Origin: Burkholderia sp. Bp9142 | Lineage (GTDB): Bacteria > Pseudomonadota > Gammaproteobacteria > Burkholderiales > Burkholderiaceae | NCBI RefSeq assembly: GCF_003853415.1 | Contig: NZ_QTPP01000038.1 | Location: 1 to 64,000, forward strand | Reading direction: 5' to 3' | Length of the DNA stretch: 64,000 bases | In this document: piece by piece, positions 8,371 to 17,470 of the stretch | How the letters are laid out: each line of letters starts with the position of its first letter | How positions within the stretch are numbered: position 1 is the first letter of the stretch | Notes under the pieces: model-generated | Database searches by the model: none | The model's input: the letters and a program-made list of their open reading frames with translations, nothing else | Told to the model about the DNA's origin: nothing | Made by a program: the position numbers and the translations under genes

Positions 8371-8566
8371 GCAACGAAGTACTGTCAGGAAAGGCTTCGT
8401 CACTACTTCGAAGAGAACGAATAGTCGAAATTTCGGCTTTGTCCGAGGTGGTCTGAATTGATCCGTTGATGTCTTTAAGCCATTGAATGTTAATGGAAAT
8501 TCAGGGCTTCTCGTCGCCTTCGTCGTGGCATCAACGCTTGTCTCTGCTTAGCTAAACTTGCTGCGT

Positions 8567-8607
8567 CGGCGTAGGTTTCTGTGGCGTTGTACAGAAAACC
8601 TACGCCG
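8567..8607. repeat. Inverted repeat over the 5' end of the integrase gene
   Basis: The left arm CGGCGTAGGTTTCTGT (8567-8582) pairs with the right arm ACAGAAAACCTACGCCG (8591-8607) with one extra A and an 8-base loop. A further inverted copy of the core (AAAAACCTACGC) is at 8624-8635. The hairpin sits 37 bases before the favoured GTG start. It could be part of the attachment site, an operator, or an RNA hairpin that controls integrase translation. Confidence 0.7.
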
Positions 8608-8644
8608 CGTATGCTTCTCTCAGGAAAAACCTACGCTGCGGAAA

Positions 8645-9919
8645 GTGCGCTTGGATGCACGCGTCGCGGCCAGGCTGCCGAGCGGCGAGCACATGACCTT
8701 TGAGGGGTTTCCGGGACCCTGCCTGCAGGCTTCGATGAGTCGCAAGTCGTGGAAGTATCGCTACAAGTCGCCGGTCGATGGCCGTATGCGACAAGTCAAG
8801 CTCGGCGAGTGGCCCGCGATGGCGTTCGCCTCAGCCATCTCTGCGTGGGAAAAGAGCCGTGTCGAGCGCGATTCTGGCGCTGAGCTTTCCGCGCTGCGTC
8901 GAAAGCCGATCGAGGCGACTGCTCGTCCATCGCCGGCTACCTACACCGTCAGGGAGCTGTGCCGCGACTATCTGGAAGGGTATGTAGAAGTCAATCGTAA
9001 GGCCAAGGGGGCGGTCGAGGTCGCACGCATATTCAAGGCGATGCTGGGGCCTATTGCGAATGTGAGCGCGGTGACCATCACGCGCGCACAGGCGTTCGAT
9101 TTCCTCGAGTCATATCGGTCGACGCCTGTACTCGCCTCGCGTCTTCGCATGGAACTGGGTGGCGCCTGGAATTATGCGCTTGATGCCGGGCGTCTTCCCG
9201 AAAACACTGCAAATCGGTGGAAGGATGTTCTACGAGGGCGATTGAAGAGCAAAGGGCGCAAGGTCGAGGGGAAGTACACCGGGACACAGAAACGAGTGCT
9301 CTCGGCAGAGGAACTGGGCACATTGATTCGGTGGTTACCGAACTTCAGTTTGACTGTGGCTGATGCGTTGACGCTCTATCTTTGGACCGGGACGAGGGGC
9401 GGCGAGATCGTCGCCATGGAGAGCTCCGAGGTGGCGGAGGAAGCCGACGGCCTCTGGTGGACTGTCCCGAAACACAGGACCAAGGGGATGCACAACGAGA
9501 GGGCAACTGATCTGCGCGTGCCGCTCATAGGTCGTGCTGAGGTCGTTGTTCGACGGCGCCTCGATCAGGTCAAGGGAACCTTGTTATTTCCTTCGTCGCG
9601 CGGAACCTCGATGGACCAGACAGTGGTCCAGCACGGCGTTTACTATCACCAACCATATTGCAAGATTGCGCCGAAACATGATCGACCGCGTTTGCCTGTC
9701 ACGCACTGGTCAGCCCACGATCTTCGACGTACGACACGGACGCTGCTCGCAATGCTGGGGTGTCCAAATGAAATTGCCGAGGCAGTCCTCGGCCATGTAC
9801 AGCCTGGAATCATCGGCGTCTACAACAGACATACCTATGACAGGGAGCGGCGCGAGTGGCTCACGCAGTTGTCGCATCGCTTGGAATCGATCGCTGTAAC
9901 GTACCCCGCTAAGAAGTAG
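8645..9919 (+). CDS. P4-type tyrosine recombinase (integrase)
   Basis: A GTG start at 8645 gives 424 residues; the frame is open from TTG 8558, but that part encodes only the GCGTAGGTTT repeats, and ATG 8693 is another option. The N-terminal arm-binding domain has KSWKYRYKSPVDGRMRQVKLGEWPAM. The catalytic domain shows all parts of the active site: R in TGTRGGEI, HDLRR, LGH and the nucleophilic tyrosine in YNRHTYDRERREW. It should integrate and excise the island in which it lies. With the AlpA gene downstream it forms the usual core of an integrative element. No intact relaxase or transfer genes remain in the window. Confidence 0.93.
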   Translation: MRLDARVAARLPSGEHMTFEGFPGPCLQASMSRKSWKYRYKSPVDGRMRQVKLGEWPAMAFASAISAWEKSRVERDSGAELSALRRKPIEATARPSPATYTVRELCRDYLEGYVEVNRKAKGAVEVARIFKAMLGPIANVSAVTITRAQAFDFLESYRSTPVLASRLRMELGGAWNYALDAGRLPENTANRWKDVLRGRLKSKGRKVEGKYTGTQKRVLSAEELGTLIRWLPNFSLTVADALTLYLWTGTRGGEIVAMESSEVAEEADGLWWTVPKHRTKGMHNERATDLRVPLIGRAEVVVRRRLDQVKGTLLFPSSRGTSMDQTVVQHGVYYHQPYCKIAPKHDRPRLPVTHWSAHDLRRTTRTLLAMLGCPNEIAEAVLGHVQPGIIGVYNRHTYDRERREWLTQLSHRLESIAVTYPAKK

Positions 9920-10484
9920 ACCAGCGATTCCGATTGTAGTGGTTGGTGTTCGAGGATGGGGGGGCGGCTATCGCGCGCTTGGGTCGCGCCCCGACCTCGC
10001 GCACGAGCCATGTGACGCTGGGCCTTACATAGGGGCTGGTTTTCGCGCCCAAATTTCTGATGCTGATTTCAGGCAGTAACCTCTACGGTCGGCTAGCAAC
10101 CGCGCTCGGCGACATTGCGTCAAGTAAGGCGCGAAACAATGTTCATCCGCTGACATGTCGCGCGAATAGGATTTCCATCGTCCCTGAATCGAAAAGAATC
10201 AACGCCTACGAGCAGAACTGAAAGGAATTTCGGCTCCGCCTCTTTTAGCAGAGGACTACAGCAGAACTTTGAGGAAATCCATCGTCCGGTGGAAGCACCG
10301 ACAAACGGAATTTTGTTTCTCTGAGTGCATTTGCCGCGCGTGACATTACCCATTAAATTTGGATGTGCGTGGTCAAGCGTAAGCATGAAGGGCTTGCCGT
10401 ACTCATCGATTCTCCTGTTGTCGCGTTGACAACGCCTCCGCGCAGACAAGGAATCAACGGCAACAGACGAAAGGTGAAGTCGCA
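9920..10484 (+). other. Intergenic region between integrase and AlpA gene
   Basis: No coding region with recognisable features was found in these 565 bases. The last part before 10485 should hold the promoter of the AlpA operon. Open frames on the minus strand here are antisense or low-complexity and show no family match. Confidence 0.5.
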
Positions 10485-10835
10485 ATGAAGATCTGTTTCT
10501 CGCTGAAAGAAGTGGCAGAGGCACTTTCACTATCATCGGCGACGGTACAGAAGCTTGTACGTGAGAAGACCTTCCCTGAACCGCGACTGCTATCGGGCCG
10601 GAGGGTTGGGTGGCTCGTACGTGAAGTTCGGCAGTGGGCTGAGACTCGCCCGGTTGCCGACCTGCTGCCACCAGAGAATACGGGTGCTAGGAGGCGGCAG
10701 GTCTCGCGAGCCGATCGGGTGGCGCCCGTGCAAGATCGAATTTCCCCTGGTCGATCGGGTGGTTCGTGCACCATGGCTGCTGCTGATGATAGTGCGCGAG
10801 TGCTCGATACCGCGGAGCCGAATGACGGACGGTGA
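10485..10835 (+). CDS. AlpA-family phage/island transcriptional regulator
   Basis: This 116-residue protein begins with a short winged HTH of the AlpA/MerR-like excisionase type: FSLKEVAEALSLSSATVQKLVREKTFPEPRLLSGRRVGWLV over residues 4-45, followed by a REVRQWAETRP helix. The tail after residue 65 is polar and probably disordered. AlpA proteins switch on integrase expression and often bind attachment-site arms. It overlaps the next small gene by 14 bases. It is likely to act on the repeated motifs near the integrase, but this is inferred from family and position. Confidence 0.88.
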   Translation: MKICFSLKEVAEALSLSSATVQKLVREKTFPEPRLLSGRRVGWLVREVRQWAETRPVADLLPPENTGARRRQVSRADRVAPVQDRISPGRSGGSCTMAAADDSARVLDTAEPNDGR

Positions 10836-11112
10836 AGTAACTCGCTCGAAAGCGATAAACTGCGCCGACGAACTCACCTTGCTGTCGTGCAGCTTACTGC
10901 TTTACGAGTTGATCGGCGTCGATCCTTTTAGCTGTCCGCTGGATGTCCCCGTTCCGCCACTCGACTTCGACGCGGTTCCCGGCATCAAGAGTCACTACGA
11001 ATTGCTCAGAGACATAGCGCGAAGTGACGGGATGACGGCGGCAAGTCATCGAGCGCGTGGCCATCGTGGCCGGCCATGGAGCCGTCGTCGATCCGCGGCA
11101 GGTCGCCGATGA
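10822..11112 (+). CDS. Small hypothetical island protein
   Basis: A 96-residue frame starts with ATG at 10822 inside the end of the AlpA gene. Residues 10-60 (ADELTLLSCSLLLYELIGVDPF then VPPLDFDAVPGIKSHYELLRDIA) look like a real folded protein, while the arginine-rich end after residue 70 looks like frameshifted or degraded sequence. Overlap with alpA suggests co-translation. I do not recognise the family. The gene may be truncated at the point where the island sequence meets the pirin fragment. Confidence 0.4.
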   Translation: MTDGEVTRSKAINCADELTLLSCSLLLYELIGVDPFSCPLDVPVPPLDFDAVPGIKSHYELLRDIARSDGMTAASHRARGHRGRPWSRRRSAAGRR

Positions 11113-11175
11113 ATTTATCGACTGGTTCGAAGTGGGAATCGGGGCGGCGAGGCACCCCGCTGGAGCACAGGTTCG

Positions 11176-11481
11176 ATTCCAAGGGGCGACCGCGCCGGGC
11201 GATTCGTTCCGCTCGCCAGCGGCTATGGCGCACCGGATGCGCTGCCCATCCGAGCGAACGCTGAGGTCTATGGTGCCGTGCTTCCCGCTCGTGTCACGGC
11301 CAGAATCGACCTTAGGATTGGCCGCGGTGCCTATTTCGTGCCCGCCGTCGGTTCTGTCATCGCCAACGGGGTTCGTATTGAGGCCTGCGAGGGGGCGGCC
11401 CTGCGCAATGAACCGACGATTGAGGTCGAGGCGCTGTGTGACGCCGAACCGGTTCTCGTTGTCGCTGAGATCACTTCGTGA
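11176..11481 (+). pseudogene. Pirin-family (YhhW-like) C-terminal fragment
   Basis: In frame with the stop at 11479-11481 the sequence reads RFVPLASGYGAPDALPIRANAEV and then the second cupin half: GRGAYFVPAVGSVIANGVRI, EACEGAALRNE and DAEPVLVVAEI. This is the C-terminal domain of the YhhW/quercetinase-like pirins. The N-terminal metal-binding cupin is missing, and homology fades upstream of about 11176. The intact pirin pair lies less than 1 kb downstream, so the fragment marks the breakpoint of the island or a broken third pirin gene of the same cluster. Confidence 0.65.
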
Positions 11482-11732
11482 TTCGTCGGTCGGCAGGAAC
11501 GAGCGGACAGTCTAGGCCCCTCATGCGGAGACCTGTCGGTCGCTCTTGATAGTTGTCGCAATAGGTTTCGGCGATCTTTCCGTCCTACGAGTCCGGCAGC
11601 CATAACGCCCTCTGACTTTGCGCCGACATAGCCGTTCCACTTTTCGCGACACAGATTGTCTGCCCACGAGTCTACCGCATTGCGAATCGCGGAGGCATCC
11701 TGAGCTTTGTTTGGAACCTGAGGGGAATTGGC

Positions 11733-12365
11733 ATGGCCAATATTCTGGTCCTCAACAGCAGTATTCTTGGCGATAGGTCCGTTTCGAAGATTTTGGTTGA
11801 AGATGCCGTCCAGCGCCTTATGGAGGCGAACGCAGGGGCAACCGTCATTCATCGGGACTTGGGTGCGAAGCCAATTCCCCACCTCACTACGGCCAATGTA
11901 GCGGGCGTCAGGGGTGTTGCTGCGACCGACGATGAACTGGCGGCTCGCGCCCTGTCGGACGAACTGGTTGCCGAACTGCGGGCCGCCGACATCGTCGTGC
12001 TCGGGGCGCCGGTGTACAACTTCAGCATCCCAACCGGCCTGCGAGCTTGGTTCGACTATGTCCTTCGTGCGGAGGAGACGTTCAGCTATTCGGAAGCCGG
12101 TCCGCAGGGGCTGCTCATTGGCAAGCGGGTCATCGTCATCGAGTCGCGCGGTGGTCTTTACTCCGAAGGTTCTGCCCAGGCGATGGACTTCCAGAAGCCC
12201 TATTTGCGAACCCGGCTCGGATTCATCGGACTTTCCAGTGTCACCTTGGTACATGCCGAAAAGCTCGGGTTCGGTCCCGGAGCTCGCGAGGCTGCACTGT
12301 TGTCTGCTAAACAGGCGCTTGCGGAGGCCGCCTGCCCTTGTCGTGATGCAGAGGAGGGGCAATGA
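11733..12365 (+). CDS. azoR: FMN-dependent NADH-azoreductase
   Basis: The 210-residue flavodoxin-like protein has the AzoR pattern: a phosphate-binding start ILVLNSSILGDRSVS (residues 4-18), the FMN/isoalloxazine loop APVYNFSIPTGLRAWFDYVLR (about 92-112) and SRGGLYSE (about 139-146). It reduces quinones and azo bonds using NADH through FMN in the cytoplasm. Its stop overlaps the start of the first pirin by 4 bases, so the three genes form an operon. Azoreductase next to pirin is a common pairing linked to quinone or flavonoid stress. The substrate here is unknown. Confidence 0.88.
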   Translation: MANILVLNSSILGDRSVSKILVEDAVQRLMEANAGATVIHRDLGAKPIPHLTTANVAGVRGVAATDDELAARALSDELVAELRAADIVVLGAPVYNFSIPTGLRAWFDYVLRAEETFSYSEAGPQGLLIGKRVIVIESRGGLYSEGSAQAMDFQKPYLRTRLGFIGLSSVTLVHAEKLGFGPGAREAALLSAKQALAEAACPCRDAEEGQ

Positions 12366-13321
12366 CCATTGCGAGCGCTACACAGAATGGGGCGGTGGAG
12401 GATGTGCTCATTCCACCAGTCCGGGATCTCGGTGACGGTTTCAAGGTTCATCGCGCATTACCGTCTGCACGGCGCCGGATGGTCGGCCCATTCATTTTCC
12501 TCGATCACTTCGGACCGGTCGTATTCCGTGCCGGAAATGGCCCGAATATCCGACCTCATCCACATATTGGCTTGGCGACACTGAGTTATCTGCTCGAAGG
12601 CGAGATGATCCATCGAGACAGCACGGGAAGCGTACAAACGATCCGCCCCGGCGACGTGAATTGGATGACGGCGGGTAGCGGCATCGTCCATTCAGAGCGG
12701 TCCCCTGCGAAGTTCCAGATCCAGGATGGATCGATGTTTGGCCAGCAAATCTGGGTCGCTCTGCCCAAAGCCCTCGAAGAGATGCAGCCAGGTTTCTCCC
12801 ATCATCCCCAAGGCACGCTGCCGAGGCTGGAGGCCGATGGCGTTTCGCTCACTGTCATCGCGGGCGAAGCTTTCGGCGAACGCTCGCCAGTGCCGGTCCA
12901 TTCGGACCTGATGTATGTCGATGTCGTGCTCAGGCCCGGTGCGCGACTGCAGGTGCCAGCAAACTATGTCGAGCGCGCGCTGTTCGTCATCTCAGGTGAA
13001 ATCGAAATGCCCGGTCAGGCCGGAACGTTCGGCGAAGCGCAGTTGGTGGTTTTCAGACCCGGCGCGGAGATCGTTCTGCAGGCCCGCGGCTGTGCCCATG
13101 TGATGCTGGTCGGGGGCGAGCCTCTGGGCGAACCGTGCCACGTCTACTGGAACTTCGTTTCGAGTTCCTTGGACCGGATCGAGCAGGCGAAGGAGGACTG
13201 GCGGCACGGTCGCTTCCCCGGAATCGAAGGCGAAACGGAGTTCATTCCGCTGCCGCCCGATCCGCCATGCGTCACCGATTCTGACGTCACGCGCCGTCGC
13301 CACTCAGGGAGTCAATCATGA
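12362..13321 (+). CDS. Pirin-family bicupin protein
   Basis: The protein of 319 residues has the full pirin layout. The N-terminal cupin shows the metal ligands in RPHPHIG (near residue 60) and GIVHSER (near residue 105). The C-terminal cupin covers about residues 175-275 and ends in GEPLGEPCHVYWNFVSSS. Pirins bind iron and some have quercetin 2,3-dioxygenase activity; others are redox sensors. It is coupled to azoR before it and to a second pirin after it, by 4-base overlaps at both ends. The two pirins differ clearly, so they are not a recent duplication. Confidence 0.88.
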   Translation: MTIASATQNGAVEDVLIPPVRDLGDGFKVHRALPSARRRMVGPFIFLDHFGPVVFRAGNGPNIRPHPHIGLATLSYLLEGEMIHRDSTGSVQTIRPGDVNWMTAGSGIVHSERSPAKFQIQDGSMFGQQIWVALPKALEEMQPGFSHHPQGTLPRLEADGVSLTVIAGEAFGERSPVPVHSDLMYVDVVLRPGARLQVPANYVERALFVISGEIEMPGQAGTFGEAQLVVFRPGAEIVLQARGCAHVMLVGGEPLGEPCHVYWNFVSSSLDRIEQAKEDWRHGRFPGIEGETEFIPLPPDPPCVTDSDVTRRRHSGSQS

Positions 13322-14196
13322 GCAACTCGACGATGCAGGCAAGGACGGTTAGATCTGTGCATACCGCCTTCCACACCTTAGAAGGCGATGGCTTTGAAGT
13401 CCGCCGCGCCATCCCCGCGAAAGAGTTCGAGGCGGTCGGCCCCTTCATTTTTCTCGATCATTTCGGGCCGATCGACGTGAAACCGGGAGAGGCGAAGGGG
13501 GCGTCCGCCCATCCCCATGCCGGCATTGAAACGCTGACATTGCTGTTGGATGGCATTTCGTGGCACAAGGACAGTCTCGGTAATGTGAGCAGCATGCGGC
13601 CCGGCGAAGTGCAGTGGTTGCGTGCTGGCCGCGGAGTGATCCATGACGAAAGCCCCGACGACGAGATGCGCCGCAACGGTGGTTGGTTTCATGGCGTCCA
13701 GCTCTGGATCAACATACCAAAGGCCAGCAAGCATGACGATCCCAGCTATCGCCATGTCAAGGCGTCGGAAATTCCCGTGCTTGAAACCCCCAATGGCAAT
13801 GGGCGCACGCGTCTGGTCGCCGGTCACCTGGATCAACACGTCGGCCCGATTGTCACGACTGGTGCGCCGTTTGTCGCACACACAACGCTCTTGCCAAGCG
13901 GTGCCGTCGCGCTGGCTCCGCGCGACGTTGACGAACTCGCAGTATACGTGTTGGTCGGATCAGCTTCCGTCTCTGGGCAGACCATCCAGGCGGGACAAAT
14001 TGGCCGCCTTTCCCTCGGAAGTGAGGTTCAAATCAGCTCGAGAGGAGGAGCCGAGCTCATCGTCGTGGGTGGAGATCCGCTTGATGCGCCGATCTACCGA
14101 TACGGGCCGTTCGTCATGAACTCGGCCGCCGATCTGGAACGTGCTATGCGCGACTATCAGTCGGGCCGTATGGGAACCCTACGTCCGACCAATTAG
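13318..14196 (+). CDS. Second pirin-family bicupin protein
   Basis: This 292-residue pirin carries the motifs AHPHAGIETLTLLLDG and RGVIHDES, which hold the two histidine pairs and the glutamate of the metal site, and the typical C-terminal GGDPLDAPIYRYGPFVMN segment. It is the last gene of the azoR-pirin-pirin operon. Its N-terminal opening EGDGFEVRRAIP is the same as in canonical pirins. Whether it works as an enzyme or a regulator cannot be told from sequence. Two pirin fragments elsewhere in the window (11.2-11.5 kb and 17.65-17.9 kb) show that this locus once held more members. Confidence 0.88.
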   Translation: MSNSTMQARTVRSVHTAFHTLEGDGFEVRRAIPAKEFEAVGPFIFLDHFGPIDVKPGEAKGASAHPHAGIETLTLLLDGISWHKDSLGNVSSMRPGEVQWLRAGRGVIHDESPDDEMRRNGGWFHGVQLWINIPKASKHDDPSYRHVKASEIPVLETPNGNGRTRLVAGHLDQHVGPIVTTGAPFVAHTTLLPSGAVALAPRDVDELAVYVLVGSASVSGQTIQAGQIGRLSLGSEVQISSRGGAELIVVGGDPLDAPIYRYGPFVMNSAADLERAMRDYQSGRMGTLRPTN

Positions 14197-14449
14197 CGTG
14201 ACGGCTTTCGTCGTCGACAGCAATCCAAGTGCGCCTCAGTTTTTGACGATATATGAAATGTCATCTCCATACGAACGTTCTTGCCGATCCGCTGCAGTCA
14301 CCGTTGCCGGCATCGGTCTCGGACACGCTATCGCACCCGCGACTCGCTCGTGAGAAATCAGACGCTGAACAGGATGCATTCCGCCTCCAAATTGTCAGCG
14401 TGAGTTAGAGCCATCCAGCTAATGCAATTCTCAGAGGAAGCAGTTAGCC

Positions 14450-14806
14450 ATGATTGAACTCGTCGACACGAACGATAGCCGTGCCTTTCGCAACAAAGCC
14501 AATATTCTTGGCTTTTATGATCTCGAGATCAATCAGAAGAAGGCGGAAGAATACGTGGCCAAGTTCGCCAGTCTAGCGTATATCCAACACTACCCGTTGA
14601 TAGTAGACGGTCCCGTCGCTTTGGGACAGTTCTTCGGCCAGATCACCAGAGAACGCGCCCAGGCGCGCGTCGTGGTCCACAAGATAATCGCCTTGTGGGT
14701 CTATGTGGGGGCGCACATGAATTTTCTGAGTCTGTTCAACGATGATCCGGACGATGCGGGGATCGCGATGTCGATACATCCGATAACGCATGAGGCAATA
14801 CTATGA
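14450..14806 (+). CDS. SnoaL/NTF2-like protein, probably truncated
   Basis: The 118 residues begin like SnoaL-type proteins with NKANILGFYDLEINQKKAEEYV and YIQHYPLIVDG, where Y and H line the cavity. In normal members a final beta hairpin (IFR-x-x-x-GKIVEHWD) follows the segment near residue 100. Here the chain ends with GIAMSIHPITHEAIL, which does not resemble that hairpin. The stop codon overlaps the PHA synthase start (ATGA). The last part thus seems replaced when the synthase gene was joined. It may be an inactive remnant kept only for translational coupling. Confidence 0.6.
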   Translation: MIELVDTNDSRAFRNKANILGFYDLEINQKKAEEYVAKFASLAYIQHYPLIVDGPVALGQFFGQITRERAQARVVVHKIIALWVYVGAHMNFLSLFNDDPDDAGIAMSIHPITHEAIL

Positions 14807-16380
14807 CCCCCGAAAGCCTGCAACGCCTTTTCGACAACTGGGCGCGCGGTTGGATGAAGCCCACCGCCGATACCTCACGTTCCAACCCGCTGGCCGACGA
14901 CCCACGCTTTAAGGATCCGGCCTGGACCAATACACAATATGGCCAGTTGATGTTGCAGTGGTATCAGGTGGCTGACCAGGCGGCGCAGCAGATCGGCACC
15001 CTGGGAGAGCGCCTGCCGCCGCATCAGAAGCAGGTGTGGGACTTCTACATACAGTACGCTCTCGATGCCCTGTCGCCATCTAACTTTTTGCTGACCAATC
15101 CGCAGGCGCTGATCAAGGCAGTCGATACCAATGGCCAGAGTATGTTGACCGGTGCCACCCGAATGCTGGTCGACATACTACAGCGCAACGCACTGCCGGC
15201 CTCCACCGACACGCAGGCATTCGCTGTGGGCAAGAACCTGGCCACGACCGCAGGCGCGGTCGTGTTCCAGAACGAGATATTCCAACTGATTCAGTACCAG
15301 TCGTTGGCGGACCAGGTGTACGCGGCGCCGCTGCTGATTGTGCCGCCCTGCGTCAACAAGTTTTACGCCTTCGACCTGAACGATAAGAAGTCGTTCGTGA
15401 AGTACCTGCTCGAGCAAGGGCACAACGTATTCATCATATCGTGGCGCAACCCGCATGCGGGCCGGGCAAGTCACGGCTGGGAGGACTACGTTTACGATGG
15501 CGTGCACAAGGCCGTGGAGATTGCTTGCGAGATTGCCGCTGAGCCTCAACTGAACCTCCTCGCATGGTGTATCGGTGGGGCTCTGTCCGTATCGGCGCTA
15601 GCGGTGATGACCCCTCCCGAAAAGAAGCGCGTAGCCTCTGCTAGTTTCCTCACCACGCTGGTGGACTATTCTGATCACGGTGACGTGAGCATCTTCGTCG
15701 ATGCGCCGCAGATCAGTGCCTTCGAATCGCGCGTCCGCCTGAAGGGTGTGATGTCGGGGCAGGACCTGGCCAAGGCCATGGCGATGCTGCACGCCAACGA
15801 TTCGATCTGGCACTTCTGGGTCAACAACTATCTTTTGGGCGAGAAGATCCCGCCTTTCGACGTTCTGTACTGGAACAGTGACACCGCCAACGTGCCGGGC
15901 GACCTGTACCAGTACTACGTGGAGAACATGTACTTGCGCAATCAGCTACGCAAGCCGGGCGCCCTGAGCTTGCGTGGGCGCGGGGTGCACGTGGGAAGCA
16001 TAGATATACCGTGCTGTGTTGTCTCTGCCACGGAGGACCACATAGTTCCCTGGCAGACCACGCTGCTCACACTGGATTTGGTGGGTGGGCCGTGCGAGTT
16101 CCTGTTGACAGAAGGAGGCCATGTGTCAGGCACGGTCATTAATCACCCGGCTAAGTCGCGCAAGAGCTATTGGTTTAACGGCCCGCGCACAAGCGACCCG
16201 GAGGCTTGGAAGGCAGGCGCCGAAAAGCGGCAGGGTAGCTGGTGGCCCGAATGGTGCGGCTGGGTGGCCAAGACCAGCGGCAGGCTGGTGCCCGCGCCGG
16301 CTCAGCCAGGCAGCACTGTCTGGCCGGCACTGGAGGCTGCGCCCGGTGCGTATGTACTGGAACAGGTACCGCAGAGTTGA
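14803..16380 (+). CDS. phaC: Class I poly(3-hydroxyalkanoate) synthase
   Basis: This 525-residue protein polymerises 3-hydroxyacyl-CoA into PHA granules. It has the lipase-like box LAWCIGG with the catalytic cysteine (near residue 253), the aspartate in SATEDHIVPW (near residue 412) and the histidine in GGHVSG (near residue 442). The N-terminal part is shorter than in Cupriavidus PhaC (about 590). Its ATG overlaps the stop of a truncated SnoaL-like gene. No phaA or phaB is adjacent, but a thiolase and a 3-hydroxyacyl-CoA dehydrogenase lie at 41-43 kb. The next gene is an alpha/beta hydrolase on the same strand. Confidence 0.92.
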   Translation: MTPESLQRLFDNWARGWMKPTADTSRSNPLADDPRFKDPAWTNTQYGQLMLQWYQVADQAAQQIGTLGERLPPHQKQVWDFYIQYALDALSPSNFLLTNPQALIKAVDTNGQSMLTGATRMLVDILQRNALPASTDTQAFAVGKNLATTAGAVVFQNEIFQLIQYQSLADQVYAAPLLIVPPCVNKFYAFDLNDKKSFVKYLLEQGHNVFIISWRNPHAGRASHGWEDYVYDGVHKAVEIACEIAAEPQLNLLAWCIGGALSVSALAVMTPPEKKRVASASFLTTLVDYSDHGDVSIFVDAPQISAFESRVRLKGVMSGQDLAKAMAMLHANDSIWHFWVNNYLLGEKIPPFDVLYWNSDTANVPGDLYQYYVENMYLRNQLRKPGALSLRGRGVHVGSIDIPCCVVSATEDHIVPWQTTLLTLDLVGGPCEFLLTEGGHVSGTVINHPAKSRKSYWFNGPRTSDPEAWKAGAEKRQGSWWPEWCGWVAKTSGRLVPAPAQPGSTVWPALEAAPGAYVLEQVPQS

Positions 16381-16391
16381 GGGCCATCCTG

Positions 16392-17456
16392 ATGCCATCC
16401 CCTAATGCAATTAATGCCCACCTGCGCACTGGTACTACCTCGAGCCTGCCGGTCATCGTCGCTACTGACCACCGTATTGCCAGCGGTGCGCTAGGCGTGC
16501 AATTGCATGTGCGCAACAAGCGTCTGGCGACGCTGCACAAGCCGCACCCGGACAAGGTGGTCGTGTTTGTGCACGGCGCCACCTTTCCGGGCAGCATGGC
16601 ATTCGATCACCCTATGTTCGGCGGCGGATCCTGGCTTGACTACTTGGCGTTGCACGGCTTCGACACCTACTTATTCGATGTGCGCGGCTATGGCCGTTCG
16701 TCGCGCCCCGCTGCCAGCACCTTCCCCGTGCCGCGCAACCCGCCGTATGCCCGCACGCCCGAAGCCGGCGATGACCTTTCCGCGGTGGTCGAGTTCGTGC
16801 GCGCACGCACCAGCGGAGCGCGCGTCAACCTGATCGGCTGGTCCTGGGGTACCGCCCTCGGTGGCGGCTTTACTGCGGCACGCAACGAGGCGGTACGCCA
16901 TCTTGTCTTGGTCGCGCCGCTTTGGATCATCCGCAATTCGCCGGGCATAGCACTCTCGCGCTGGATGATGTCCATGCTGCCGCCGCCACTACCCAACAAC
17001 GCTGACTTCCTGGGCGACTTTCGAGCTATCTCAAAGAAAGAAGCACGCCAGCGCTGGGTACGTGGGCTGGACGAGACTACCGCCGAGCAGCTGATTCCGC
17101 AGGCCGAGTTCGATACCTGGTGGCAGGCGCTGTTCGAGATTCAGGGAAGGACAGGCGATTCGGCGCAGACAGTGCAGGCGCCCAATGGCGTGATGGCCGA
17201 CCTGATCGACCACTGGGCGACTAGCCGAGCGACCTACGAGCCCGAGCACATCCGGGTGCCGACCCAACTACTGTTGGGCGAATGGGACATAGACACCCCG
17301 GCGTACATGGCGCAGGAGCTGTTCTCGCGGCTCAAGCACGCGCCATACAAGCGGCTGGAGATACTGGCACGTGGCACGCATTCCATGGCGTTGGAGTTGA
17401 ACCGCTTTGACCTCTTCGACCGATGCCGCGAGTTCCTGGAAACACGCTTCGTTTGA
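16392..17456 (+). CDS. Alpha/beta-fold hydrolase
   Basis: ATG 16392 lies 11 bases after the synthase stop and gives 354 residues. The fold is clear: an oxyanion segment VVVFVHGATFPGS (about 57-69), the nucleophile elbow GWSWGT (near residue 153), an aspartate in GEWDIDTPAY (near 302) and a histidine in ARGTHSMALE (near 336). It is probably co-transcribed with phaC. It could be an esterase, a PHA-oligomer hydrolase or a thioesterase; the region between residues 190 and 280 forms a lid with tryptophans, but this does not settle the substrate. Confidence 0.8.
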   Translation: MPSPNAINAHLRTGTTSSLPVIVATDHRIASGALGVQLHVRNKRLATLHKPHPDKVVVFVHGATFPGSMAFDHPMFGGGSWLDYLALHGFDTYLFDVRGYGRSSRPAASTFPVPRNPPYARTPEAGDDLSAVVEFVRARTSGARVNLIGWSWGTALGGGFTAARNEAVRHLVLVAPLWIIRNSPGIALSRWMMSMLPPPLPNNADFLGDFRAISKKEARQRWVRGLDETTAEQLIPQAEFDTWWQALFEIQGRTGDSAQTVQAPNGVMADLIDHWATSRATYEPEHIRVPTQLLLGEWDIDTPAYMAQELFSRLKHAPYKRLEILARGTHSMALELNRFDLFDRCREFLETRFV

Positions 17457-17470
17457 TTTCACCGCGAGCC

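Larger units (their letters stand above)
7777..8644 (+). other. Intergenic stretch upstream of the integrase
   Basis: About 870 bases hold no convincing gene. The left part separates the HEPN-like gene from the integrase. The right part carries five copies of a GCGTAGGTTT motif in both orientations, listed separately. No tRNA or clear attachment duplication was found by eye. Confidence 0.5.

Noticed and set aside
10120-10671. Minus-strand frame of 183 codons upstream of and over the AlpA gene
   Set aside because: No family motif, poor composition, and it overlaps the AlpA HTH region.
11160-11190. tRNA-like T-loop sequence GGTTCGATTCC
   Set aside because: The flanking bases do not form the T stem and no acceptor or anticodon arm was found; the segment reads into the pirin fragment.
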